Assembly (NCBI RefSeq): GCF_905372525.1
Contig: NZ_CAJPPN010000044.1
Span: forward strand, 1-20,947
Direction: 5' to 3'
Origin: an uncultured Porphyromonas sp.
Lineage (GTDB): Bacteria > Bacteroidota > Bacteroidia > Bacteroidales > Porphyromonadaceae
Length of the DNA stretch: 20,947 nucleotides
Shown here: one piece after another, positions 1 to 7,009 of the stretch
How positions within the stretch are numbered: position 1 is the first letter of the stretch
Layout: every line of letters begins with the position of its first letter
Translations under genes and position numbers: made by a program
Notes under the pieces: generated by a model
Database searches by the model: none
What the model saw: the letters and a program-made list of their open reading frames with translations, nothing else
Told to the model about the DNA's origin: nothing

Positions 1-556
1 CCAGGCTATCACCCAAAGGGAAAAAGGAGAATATCCGCATCATCCTCCAGTAAGGAGATTGCCCGAGGGCTAATCAGCTTAGATGTCATGGCCAATGCAT
101 AGGACTCGCTTAATGGGCATGCAAAGAAAGATGGAGATCTGAGAATGAGATATAGGGAGCAAAGACCGGAGGGTGTGTCAAACTAGCTGTGAGGATCAGC
201 TGGACAACAAGTCATAACCACGAGTATGCATATGCCAAAATGTCAACTCCAGAGCCTAGGAGAGGATAGATACCTTATCGGAGTAATTCAAGATAACAAA
301 CTACGCATGTGTTCCACGCAAGTAGGGTAGGAGTATTCGTTATTTGGAATTGCGAATGCAATAAGAGAGAAGTTTAACTCAAGTAAATATTCGGCTAAGC
401 AAATCAATATTCAAATATCAAATCGAGGCAAAGTATACTCTATAGGACGTAGGTTTATAACTCAAATTCCCAGATATTTATATCATGGTATCTAGGGAAC
501 TACTAGAGTTTATAGGCTAGAAATGAGAATATATTGGCGCATTAGATTACATTGTT
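1..556. other. gene-poor leading region, AT-rich from about 340
   Basis: I see no convincing gene here. The first ~180 bases are open in plus frame 1 except for one TAG at 100-102 and end at TAG 184-186. Frames 2 and 3 also look like possible protein tails (frame 3 stops at TAA 51-53), so the end of an upstream plus-strand gene may lie here, but no frame matches a family I know. From about 340 the sequence turns clearly AT-rich compared with the genes that follow, and stop codons are frequent in all frames. No tRNA, tmRNA, RNase P or SRP RNA signature was recognised. Confidence 0.5.
467..499. other. bulged stem-loop in AT-rich spacer
   Basis: The arm TTCCCAGATA (467-476) pairs with TATCTAGGGAA (489-499) as ten base pairs with one bulged A at 494, around a 12-nt loop. 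No T-run follows on either strand, so it is not an obvious Rho-independent terminator. Its role is unknown. Confidence 0.35.
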
Positions 557-584
557 TACACTCATATGCTTATACATGAGTGTA
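557..584. other. 9-bp inverted repeat upstream of HTH gene
   Basis: TACACTCAT (557-565) and ATGAGTGTA (576-584) are perfect inverted arms around a 10-nt AT-rich loop. The site lies about 130 bp upstream of the predicted promoter of the HTH gene. It could be an operator or only a structural hairpin; nothing in the sequence decides this. Confidence 0.35.
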
Positions 585-712
585 TTACCTCGTTTATGTT
601 AAAGTATCACTACAGAGTGTTGAGGGGTGGGGGAGCGGGTATTTGCTTCTTTTGTTTTGTGTTTCCGATATTCTAATTCTAATATTTGAATTCCGATATT
701 TAAAACCTAAAG

Positions 713-744
713 TTTGCTCCTTTGATTTCCTTTTCGTAATTTTG
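713..744 (+). promoter_or_regulatory. Bacteroidetes-type promoter of the HTH gene
   Basis: TTTG at 713-716, a 20-nt spacer, then TAATTTTG at 737-744 match the Bacteroidetes vegetative promoter (-33 TTTG, -7 TAnnTTTG) in both sequence and spacing. Transcription would start near 751, giving a leader of about 15 nt before ATG 766. Because the promoter lies inside the longer open frame that begins at 580, it also argues for 766 as the true start. Confidence 0.6.
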
Positions 745-765
745 AATCATAAATCGGATGACACT

Positions 766-1212
766 ATGGCAGACTTTTTAAACCTAGAAGAGATCTCGCG
801 CCGGCTCCGGACGGTCGTCGAGGCGAGCAAGATGAGCGCAAAGGACTTCGCCCTTGGTGCTGGTATCCCTCAGGCCACTCTATCCCAAATCCTGAATGAG
901 AAGCAGCTCATTAGCGTCTCGGTAATCAATAAGGTCATCGAGCATTATTCGGAGCTAGTCGATCCCTATGAGTTCCTATTTGGGACACCAGCCCCCTCCT
1001 CAGACCCCTACGAGATGGGGCTATTCCCCTCGCAGATGGTACCTAGTGCCGGAGATAAGAGTAGTGATGGGATGCGGGAGATCATCCGTACCCAGTCTGA
1101 GGAGATCGTGAAGCTAAAGACGGAGCTAGCCCTGAGGTCAGACAAGGAGATTGATCGTATTATGGTCTTCTATACGGACAATAGCTTCAAGACCTTTAGG
1201 TGCAATGACTAG
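766..1212 (+). CDS. small XRE-like helix-turn-helix protein
   Basis: This 148-residue protein has an N-terminal helix-turn-helix of the XRE/Cro type at about residues 8-62: helices around EISRRLRTVVEASKMSAKDF, a turn at AGIPQATLSQIL and a closing helix VSVINKVIEHY. A Pro/Ser-rich linker (75-100) follows, then a short coiled-coil-like helix (102-125) and a C-terminal strand motif RIMVFYTDNSFKTF. It is probably a cytoplasmic DNA-binding regulator; its targets cannot be read from the sequence. ATG 766 is preferred over the in-frame GTG at 580, because the extra 62 residues look non-coding and contain the promoter. It lies 80 bp before pyrK on the same strand, so cotranscription or regulation of pyrKD is possible but unproven. 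Many Bacteroidetes encode short HTH proteins of this design. Confidence 0.8.
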   Translation: MADFLNLEEISRRLRTVVEASKMSAKDFALGAGIPQATLSQILNEKQLISVSVINKVIEHYSELVDPYEFLFGTPAPSSDPYEMGLFPSQMVPSAGDKSSDGMREIIRTQSEEIVKLKTELALRSDKEIDRIMVFYTDNSFKTFRCND

Positions 1213-1292
1213 TGCGATTTATCCCGCCTAGGAGCCCTCAGTAATGGGAGAATCTATAAGTATCTTTGTCGCGATCTTATTCACTAGAATTG

Positions 1293-2069
1293 ATGAAGAA
1301 GTATTCACTCCAGTTCACTCTCCTTTCCACCCAAGACCTCGGTGCAGGCAACTATCTGCTACGCCTCGTACTACCACTAGAGCAGGGGGCATTCCCACCT
1401 ATGGCACCGGGGCAATTCGTCCAAGTAGCAGTGCCTGGAGGGAAGGTCTTACTACGCCGTCCTATCTCCATCTGCAACGCCCTGCCAGAGCGCAGGGAGC
1501 TATGGTTACTCATCGGACGGGTGGGACGAGGAACCTCTATCTTAACGTCCCTAGCCGAGGGCACGACGCTAGATCTACTCATTCCACTGGGGAGTACATT
1601 CACCCTAGAGGGGATACAGCGTCCTCTGCTCGTCGGGGGAGGTGTCGGGATAGCACCTATGTTCTTCCTCGCTCAGGCTTTCCATGACCGAGGGATACGT
1701 CCCAGCATACTCCTAGGGGGGCGTACAGCAGCTCATATCGTCCTCAGAGAGGAGCTAGGCCGTCTAGGTGAGGTCTATTGTACGACGGATAATGGGGAGC
1801 TCGGGGTACATGGACGGGTGACGAATCACGAGATCCTCCGGGCGGGGGTGTTTGATCGCATCTACACGTGTGGACCAAGGGTCATGATGCTGGCGGTGGC
1901 TAAGATAGCAGAGCAACGAGGGATCGACTGCGAAGTATCCCTAGAGAACTCTATGGCTTGCGGTATAGGAGCCTGTCTCTGCTGCGTCGAGGATCTGATC
2001 GGGCAGGGGAATACTTGCGTCTGCACGGAGGGCCCAGTCTTTAATTCCCGCTTGATAAAGAAAGACTAA
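1293..2069 (+). CDS. pyrK: dihydroorotate dehydrogenase electron transfer subunit PyrK
   Basis: This iron-sulfur flavoprotein passes electrons from dihydroorotate, oxidised by PyrD, to NAD+ in de novo pyrimidine synthesis. The 258 residues are the usual size for PyrK. The ferredoxin-reductase-like FAD-binding barrel carries RRPISI (55-60), and the NAD-binding fold follows with GGGVGIAP (115-122) and TCGP (192-195). The C-terminal [2Fe-2S] site is complete: C223, C228, C231 and C244, spaced C-x4-C-x2-C-x12-C. ATG 1293 is chosen because homologues begin at about this point; an in-frame TTG at 1266 would add nine unrelated residues. pyrD follows after 10 nt, so the two subunits are surely coexpressed. 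No Shine-Dalgarno sequence is evident. Confidence 0.95.
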   Translation: MKKYSLQFTLLSTQDLGAGNYLLRLVLPLEQGAFPPMAPGQFVQVAVPGGKVLLRRPISICNALPERRELWLLIGRVGRGTSILTSLAEGTTLDLLIPLGSTFTLEGIQRPLLVGGGVGIAPMFFLAQAFHDRGIRPSILLGGRTAAHIVLREELGRLGEVYCTTDNGELGVHGRVTNHEILRAGVFDRIYTCGPRVMMLAVAKIAEQRGIDCEVSLENSMACGIGACLCCVEDLIGQGNTCVCTEGPVFNSRLIKKD

Positions 2070-2079
2070 CTAACGAACA

Positions 2080-3003
2080 ATGCTTCAGACAAGCGTAAAT
2101 ATTGGTCGGGGACTCAGGATCAAGAACCCCGTGATGGTCGCTTCGGGCACCTTCGGCTATGGGATAGAGTATACTGACTTCATCGATATTAGTAGGTTAG
2201 GAGGGATTTTCGTCAAGGGAACGACCCTACACGCACGACAGGGTAACCCCTATCCTCGTATGGCAGAGACGCCCTCTGGGATGCTCAATGCCGTAGGGCT
2301 GCAGAATAAGGGGGTAGACTACTTCTGTCAGCATATCTACCCACAGATCTATCCATACAATACGGCGATGATCGTAAATGTCAGTGGCTCTCAGGTAGAG
2401 GACTACGTGGCTACAGCGGAGAAAATCAATGCCCTGGAGCATATCCCTGCGATCGAACTCAATATCTCCTGCCCCAACGTCAAGGAGGGAGGCATGGCCT
2501 TCGGGGTCACGTGTGCAGGTGCTGCCTCCGTAGTCCGTGCCGTACGAGCGGTCTATGACAAGACACTTATCGTGAAGCTATCCCCCAACGTCACTGACAT
2601 CACGGAGATAGCACGCGCCGTGGAAGCAGAGGGAGCAGATTCTCTCTCGATGATCAACACCCTGCTCGGTATGGCTATTGACGCCGAGCGCCGACGTCCC
2701 GTTCTTTCGACAGTTACAGGTGGGCTGTCTGGCCCTGCAGTCAAGCCCATTGCGCTACGGATGGTCTGGCAGGTAGCTCAGGCGGTGCATATCCCTATCA
2801 TAGGGATGGGTGGGATCGCTTCGGCGACAGATGCTATAGAGTTCCTCCTCGCAGGAGCGACGGCTATAGAGATCGGCACATACAACTTCGTGGATCCTAC
2901 GGCCTCGATACAGATCCTAGAGGGGATAGAGGACTACCTGCGACGTCATGGTTTCTCTGATGTCAACGAGCTCATAGGAGCCCTCGAGCTCTCCAAGTCG
3001 TAG
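2080..3003 (+). CDS. pyrD: dihydroorotate dehydrogenase class 1B catalytic subunit
   Basis: This FMN enzyme oxidises dihydroorotate to orotate, the fourth step of UMP synthesis, in a heterotetramer with PyrK. It is a 307-residue TIM barrel. SGTFGYG (22-28) and K46 (FVKGTT) form the FMN and substrate site. NISCPN (128-133) carries C131, the catalytic base typical of class 1 enzymes; class 2 enzymes use Ser. MGGIAS and GATAIEIGT near the C terminus bind the FMN phosphate. The adjacent pyrK and the length mark it as class 1B (NAD-linked) rather than the fumarate-dependent class 1A. The gene ends 54 nt before a strong hairpin terminator. Confidence 0.96.
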   Translation: MLQTSVNIGRGLRIKNPVMVASGTFGYGIEYTDFIDISRLGGIFVKGTTLHARQGNPYPRMAETPSGMLNAVGLQNKGVDYFCQHIYPQIYPYNTAMIVNVSGSQVEDYVATAEKINALEHIPAIELNISCPNVKEGGMAFGVTCAGAASVVRAVRAVYDKTLIVKLSPNVTDITEIARAVEAEGADSLSMINTLLGMAIDAERRRPVLSTVTGGLSGPAVKPIALRMVWQVAQAVHIPIIGMGGIASATDAIEFLLAGATAIEIGTYNFVDPTASIQILEGIEDYLRRHGFSDVNELIGALELSKS

Positions 3004-3057
3004 ACCTAGAGGTATAGGACTTAAGCCGTCCTCCAGAGCTTCGGTATCTTCGTATAC

Positions 3058-3108
3058 GACGAGCCCCCGATGATCCAAGTCATCGGGGGCTCGTCATTTA
3101 TTTTTTAG
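3058..3108 (+). terminator. Rho-independent terminator after pyrD
   Basis: A perfect 16-bp GC-rich stem joins 3058-3073 and 3080-3095 around a 6-nt loop, followed on the plus strand by ATTTATTTTTT (3096-3106). It lies between the convergent pyrD and folB. The T-run makes it a plus-strand terminator. The same stem could also slow minus-strand transcripts leaving folB, although no T-run follows on that side. Confidence 0.9.
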
Positions 3109-3119
3109 GGAAGGGGATC

Positions 3120-3491
3120 CTAGTCTCGTGAAGCCTCTAGGGTAAAGGAGGCCTTAGATACCTCTCCTGGGAGAGGTGGCTTGGTCTTAGACAAGGTGAG
3201 ACTAATATGACTGATTTGGTGGAAGGTCTTGAATAGACGCTCTCCGATCCTCCCTACGACATGCTCTAGCAGTAGGGAGGGTATAGCCATCTCCTGGGCA
3301 ATCACTTCATAGATCTCAGCATAGCTAACTGTATCTTCTATTCGGTCAGAGTACAGGCTAGGAGTGACCTCTGCCCATACTGATAGCTGTAGGACGAAGT
3401 GGTTTCCTACACGACGCTCCTGCTCCATCACACCATGATAGGCATAGAAATGCATGTCCTGGAGGTCAATCTTCGTTGTCGTTACCTTCAT
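3120..3491 (-). CDS. folB: dihydroneopterin aldolase
   Basis: FolB cleaves 7,8-dihydroneopterin to 6-hydroxymethyl-dihydropterin and glycolaldehyde in folate synthesis. The 123 residues are full length for this octameric T-fold enzyme. Family landmarks are YHGVMEQER (18-26, with E24 matching the conserved active-site Glu), VSYAEIYE (56-63, Y57), LLEHV (74-78, pterin-anchoring E76) and SKTKPPLPG (K102 matching the catalytic Lys). The ATG at 3491 gives the normal N terminus. It overlaps the last 26 nt of the upstream CDF transporter gene, indicating translational coupling at the end of a hemG-CDF-folB operon. It faces pyrD across a terminator. Confidence 0.95.
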   Translation of the reverse strand: MKVTTTKIDLQDMHFYAYHGVMEQERRVGNHFVLQLSVWAEVTPSLYSDRIEDTVSYAEIYEVIAQEMAIPSLLLEHVVGRIGERLFKTFHQISHISLTLSKTKPPLPGEVSKASFTLEASRD

Positions 3492-4461
3492 TGTTTATAG
3501 GGTCTGTGAGGGTACTTGGGGTACACTTCCGCTGAGGGTGCTGATGGCAGGGACACTCTATCGGCTCGACGTGGATCGTAATGTGGGTCATATCCCCAAA
3601 GTGGCTACATAGAGCCTCCTCTAGGGACAGTGTGATGTCATGCCCCTCGGTCACCGAAATAGATCCATCAACGAGGATATCAAGCTCGATAGCGTAGCGC
3701 TCTCCTATACTACGTGTGCGTAGCTTGCCGATACCCTTCACTCGGGGTGTCCAATAGGCGATCTGTCGGATCTCATCTTCGACAGCTGGGGGTAAACTCT
3801 CCTCAGTGAGCTCACAGAAGGCAGGGTAGAGCACGACCCAGCCCATGCGGAGAATAAAGATACTTACGACTGCTGCAGCTAGAGGCTCTAGGAACAGCCA
3901 TTTCTCACCTAAGAAGATCGCACCTGCCAGCCCAAGGGACACTGCTAGGAGAGCCAGAGTATCCCCTCGGTGATCAGCTGCCTTTGCTCTGAGGGCGGAG
4001 CTCTTCAGTAGATGAGCCCAGCGCGAGGTGTAGCGATAGAGCACCTCCTTGATCAGTAGAGAGACGAGTGCTATGACTAGTGTCAGATAGCTTGGACTAG
4101 GGAGCTTGAGACCAAGGAATAGGAGCCCATAGACCTCCCGAGTACTATGGATGAGGAGAAGCCCCCCGACACACATCATCATAGCGGCCATGACCACGGA
4201 GGCTAGGGTCTCATACTTCCCGTGTCCGTAGTGATGATCCTTATCCTGGGGCTTACCCGAGATACGGATGAAGATAAGTGCTATGAGGTCTGTGGCAAAG
4301 TCGGAGATCGAGTTGATAGCCTCTGCGATGAGAGCGTTACTGTGCCCTAGGATCCCGACGATGAGCTTGAGGATGACGAGTGTAATGTTGGAGACACTAC
4401 CGAGGAGGGTCACCTTAAGGATCTTCTTGGTACGCTCCGAGTAATATAGACTACTTGTCAT
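3466..4461 (-). CDS. cation diffusion facilitator transporter, Mn-type site
   Basis: This 331-residue inner-membrane CDF protein should export a divalent metal in exchange for protons. It has six predicted membrane segments, HHYGHGKYE (76-84) in the cytosolic loop typical of FieF/MMT1-like members, and a C-terminal dimerisation domain (about 220-300) ending in a His/Cys tail (ECPCHQHPQRKC, 302-313). The transport site is DFATD (D54, D58) in TM2 and DHRGD (D163, D167) in TM5. The DxxxD pair in both helices is the pattern described for Mn-CDF proteins, whereas Zn and Fe/Zn members have HxxxD in TM5, so Mn export is the favoured inference. ATG 4461 overlaps the hemG stop by 11 nt; the longer open frame from 4548 lies inside hemG and adds no family-like residues. 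Confidence 0.9.
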   Translation of the reverse strand: MTSSLYYSERTKKILKVTLLGSVSNITLVILKLIVGILGHSNALIAEAINSISDFATDLIALIFIRISGKPQDKDHHYGHGKYETLASVVMAAMMMCVGGLLLIHSTREVYGLLFLGLKLPSPSYLTLVIALVSLLIKEVLYRYTSRWAHLLKSSALRAKAADHRGDTLALLAVSLGLAGAIFLGEKWLFLEPLAAAVVSIFILRMGWVVLYPAFCELTEESLPPAVEDEIRQIAYWTPRVKGIGKLRTRSIGERYAIELDILVDGSISVTEGHDITLSLEEALCSHFGDMTHITIHVEPIECPCHQHPQRKCTPSTLTDPINNEGNDNED

Positions 4462-5845
4462 AGGTCGGGAGCTGCCCATCGAGCTCATGAGCCAGTAGGG
4501 TCGCCTGTCGTACTCGGTCAGACATACCGATGCCGTCACGTATCGCACCGGCTAGGTGTAGCCCCGGGTGGAGGGCCTCGAGGGTGGAGATCTGAGTTAG
4601 TCTCGCCTCGGAGCTCGCTTCATATTGCGGGATGGCATGCCGATGGCGAAAGATCCGGATAAGGTCGGGCTCGTAGTCTATCCCAAGAAGTCTCCTCAGA
4701 CGATCGGAGACAATCTGACGTATCTCCTCATCCGAAGCTTCAATGAGTTCGGGGCTTCGCATTCCGCCGAGGAAGATTGAGAGGAGTGTCCCTCCCTCAG
4801 GCGCTCGGTCTGGGAAGCAAGCACTTGGGTTCAATATCCCGAGGAGTTGCTTGTCCTCGAGGGAAGGTACAAGGCCACCAAAGGCATGGAAGTGGGGGAG
4901 TGAGAGCTCTCGCTTCCCCCAGCTAACCTGTACTACCGGCGCATAGCGTAGCGATAAGATAGGAGCCAAGTCCGCCTCTGATAGGAAGGGGAGTAACGAC
5001 TGGAGCTGAGGTGCTGTGCAGGTCGTGACGATATGCCTTCCCCGTAGGCAGTGGGACTCATCAGCCTGGATGTACCTTGCTTCCCAGTGGCCCTCAGGAT
5101 GAGGAGTAAGACTACAAGCTGATACCCCGAGGTGGATCCTCTTCCTACCAATCAATTCTGCGAGCCGGTCGGTTAGGGTACTGAGTCCGCCATGTGTGGC
5201 AAAAACCTCGCGTGTGATGAGCTCGGACTTCGGTGCTTTAGGGGCTCGACGCTTGGCGATAGCTCCTCGTATGAAGCTACCGTAAGTCTGCTCTAGGGCA
5301 TAGAGCTTGGGCAGAGCAAAGCGAGTCACCAACCTCCGTGGATCGCCAGCATATATCCCTCCGATGAAGGGATCGACAGCGTAGTCTAGGTAACTCTTTC
5401 CCAGTCTTCTCTCCACAAGATGAGCTAAGGTCTCATCTGGGTCTGTACCCGGCTTCCGGAAGGGCTCTAAGAGGACTCTAAACTTATCCCCCAGGCTTAT
5501 AAGTGGAGTCTGCAGCCCTGACTTCGGGCCAGAGGGAAGCGGGTAGAACCGCCCACCTTTGAGGATTAAGCGTTTCTTGGCCGAAGGGTCTGCTATTAGT
5601 CGGAGGTCTGACTGTTGCTCTAGTAATTCCGCCACCTCGACGCTTCCTACTACACCGGTATTAGGGCCGCTCTCAAAGGTGAATCCCTCCTGATGGAAGG
5701 TTTGGATCGCTCCCCCCACATGCTGAGAGCTCTCTAATATTTGCACCTTTCGTCCAAGCCTGCGAAGGTGATAGGCCAAAGTCAATCCTGTCAGCCCAGC
5801 ACCAATAATTATAACATCTACCTGCTCTATTTCTTCTTTGTTCAT
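4451..5845 (-). CDS. hemG: protoporphyrinogen oxidase (HemY-type, oxygen-dependent family)
   Basis: This FAD enzyme oxidises protoporphyrinogen IX to protoporphyrin IX, the step before iron insertion (or coproporphyrinogen to coproporphyrin in the alternative route). At 464 residues it is family length. The N-terminal dinucleotide fold is VIIIGAGLTGLTLAYHL (11-27) followed by the ribose-binding E38 (ILESS). The middle part carries PFIGGIYAGDP, typical of PPOX. The C-terminal FAD segment is LHLAGAIRDGIGMSDRVRQA. It is the first gene of an operon with the CDF transporter and folB; a TACTTTTG -7 element lies 23 nt upstream of the start. It belongs to the amine-oxidase-like flavoprotein superfamily, but PPOX is the best fit. 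I see no other heme gene in the window. Confidence 0.9.
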   Translation of the reverse strand: MNKEEIEQVDVIIIGAGLTGLTLAYHLRRLGRKVQILESSQHVGGAIQTFHQEGFTFESGPNTGVVGSVEVAELLEQQSDLRLIADPSAKKRLILKGGRFYPLPSGPKSGLQTPLISLGDKFRVLLEPFRKPGTDPDETLAHLVERRLGKSYLDYAVDPFIGGIYAGDPRRLVTRFALPKLYALEQTYGSFIRGAIAKRRAPKAPKSELITREVFATHGGLSTLTDRLAELIGRKRIHLGVSACSLTPHPEGHWEARYIQADESHCLRGRHIVTTCTAPQLQSLLPFLSEADLAPILSLRYAPVVQVSWGKRELSLPHFHAFGGLVPSLEDKQLLGILNPSACFPDRAPEGGTLLSIFLGGMRSPELIEASDEEIRQIVSDRLRRLLGIDYEPDLIRIFRHRHAIPQYEASSEARLTQISTLEALHPGLHLAGAIRDGIGMSDRVRQATLLAHELDGQLPTYDK

Positions 5846-5867
5846 TTGCTTTGCCTACGTTGGTCTA

Positions 5868-5875
5868 CAAAAGTA
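5868..5875 (-). promoter_or_regulatory. -7 element of the hemG operon promoter
   Basis: Read on the minus strand, this is TACTTTTG, an exact match to the Bacteroidetes TAnnTTTG -7 element, 23 nt before the hemG ATG. No good TTTG is found about 20 nt upstream, where a 13-bp tandem repeat lies instead. This could mean a regulated promoter with a weak -33 box. Confidence 0.5.
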
Positions 5876-5878
5876 CGC

Positions 5879-5904
5879 CTTTTCCTCTGTTCTTTTCCTC
5901 TGTT
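5879..5904. repeat. perfect 13-bp tandem repeat in hemG promoter
   Basis: CTTTTCCTCTGTT occurs twice head to tail at 5879-5891 and 5892-5904. The pair fills the space directly upstream of the hemG -7 element. Gain or loss of one unit would change the -33/-7 spacing, and the unit could also be a regulator site. Confidence 0.75.
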
Positions 5905-6504
5905 GAAAAGGAGCAACCTCACGAGGCTATATAGGTATGGTTCTAAGTATCAACTGTATTCTTCGGTTATGTTGGTTATGTTTAGTTTGTGTGATTAGAG
6001 GGCTACTCTCTTATCAATATGTCCAGGGATACCCGCTCAGGGATATGCTGTACCTTGTTCGACGGATGTACTTGATCCTCCCCTCTCTTAGATGTTGAAA
6101 ATCGGAACGATGAATATGCCTCTACGAAGATCTCGGCTGCGACTTTATGATACGTACACTCTTTGGTAGGTGACTACAGCGAGAGGTATAATGCGTATAT
6201 GGGGCTATTTATCTAGGTCAAGAGCGTGTAAGGAGGATGATACGTACACTCTTTGGTAGAAGATCACAGCGAGAGATATACGCGTATATGGGGCTATTTG
6301 CCTAGGTCAAGATGTGCACACGGAGGATAAAATATACGCTCCAGAACTCATATACATGGGTATTACATATCATTCTACTTTAGGACAGCGGAAATGAGAT
6401 CTCATGTATAAGGCTAATCAGCGCCCCACGATAAAGGATGAGCATAATCCTCTATCTATAGGACGTTCGCCCTTGGAGGGCAATAGTGGGGAGCGAGGAG
6501 GACT
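5905..6504. other. long spacer between hemG and dut
   Basis: About 600 bases without a credible gene separate two minus-strand units. It contains the 90-bp tandem duplication (6147-6326), the perfect palindrome ATGAGATCTCAT (6394-6405) and a small hairpin GCCCT/AGGGC (6469-6481) just past the dut stop. The latter lacks a strong minus-strand T-run and is at best a weak terminator. A distant inverted pair TATACATG/CATGTATA (6351-6358, 6403-6410) also occurs. The open frame at 6404-6688 runs antisense to dut and is not believed. Confidence 0.5.
6147..6326. repeat. 90-bp tandem direct duplication
   Basis: Two copies, 6147-6236 and 6237-6326, lie head to tail. The first 23 bases are identical, as are long blocks such as GCGTATATGGGGCTATTT; identity over the unit is roughly 85% by eye, with one compensating 1-base insertion and deletion. 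The second copy holds a perfect 14-bp palindrome ATATACGCGTATAT (6276-6289), which is imperfect in the first. No coding frame is maintained through both copies. Function is unknown. Confidence 0.85.
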
Positions 6505-6942
6505 CTATCCTCGCCCCGTATGGCCGAAGCCTCCCTCCCCTCGCTCGGTCTCAGATAGCCTTTCGGCGAGCTCCCATTCGATGACTTCGTGTCGGGAGAT
6601 GACCATCTGCGCAACGCGCTCTCCGTCCTCGATCACAAAGGGTTCATTAGAGAGATTGACCAGGGGAACCTGCAGCTCTCCTCTATAGTCTGCATCGATC
6701 GTACCTGGGCTATTGATCACGGTGATCCCATACCGGATAGAGAGCCCACTGCGTGGGCGTATCTGAGCCTCATAGCCCAGTGGCAGTTCCATATAGAGTC
6801 CAGTCGGGATGAGCCTCCGCTCTAGGGGCTGAAGGGTGATGGGTTCAGAGAGGGAAGCTCGGAGATCGAGTCCGGCAGCCCCCGCTGTAGCATAGCTCGG
6901 GAGGGGGTGACGGGATTTGTTGATGACTTTGATCGGTAACAT
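6505..6942 (-). CDS. dut: dUTP diphosphatase (dUTPase)
   Basis: Dut hydrolyses dUTP to dUMP and pyrophosphate, keeping uracil out of DNA and feeding thymidylate synthase. It is a trimeric enzyme with 145 residues, the normal length. All five family motifs are present in order: AGLDLRA (23-29), RPRSGLS (62-68), INSPGTIDADYRGE (76-89), DGERVAQMV (106-114) and the flexible C-terminal P-loop-like RGEGGFGHTGRG (134-145). The gene starts 67 nt after the ispG stop on the same strand, so the two may be cotranscribed. Its product links functionally to thyA at the other end of the window. Confidence 0.97.
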   Translation of the reverse strand: MLPIKVINKSRHPLPSYATAGAAGLDLRASLSEPITLQPLERRLIPTGLYMELPLGYEAQIRPRSGLSIRYGITVINSPGTIDADYRGELQVPLVNLSNEPFVIEDGERVAQMVISRHEVIEWELAERLSETERGEGGFGHTGRG

Positions 6943-7009
6943 AGGCTTGCGTTATGCCAATATCTGCTGTGGGGCGAGTGAGTGGACGAGTCCTAGCGGG
7001 AGTTTGAGC

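Noticed and set aside
1..186. tail of an upstream plus-strand gene or pseudogene
   Set aside because: All three plus frames look equally plausible for short stretches and none gives a recognisable protein, so no CDS or pseudogene is called.
185..201. AGCTG/CAGCT small hairpin as part of a structured RNA
   Set aside because: Only five base pairs, with no matching conserved RNA family features around it.
580..765. 62-residue N-terminal extension of the HTH protein from GTG 580
   Set aside because: It lies in AT-rich sequence, has no family-like residues, and contains a good -33/-7 promoter whose transcript would start after it.
4462..4548. longer start for the CDF transporter
   Set aside because: The added 29 residues overlap hemG coding sequence and precede the point where CDF proteins normally begin; ATG 4461 gives the usual stop-start overlap.
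6404..6688. 94-residue plus-strand open frame
   Set aside because: It is antisense to dut over most of its length and owes its openness to dut codon structure.
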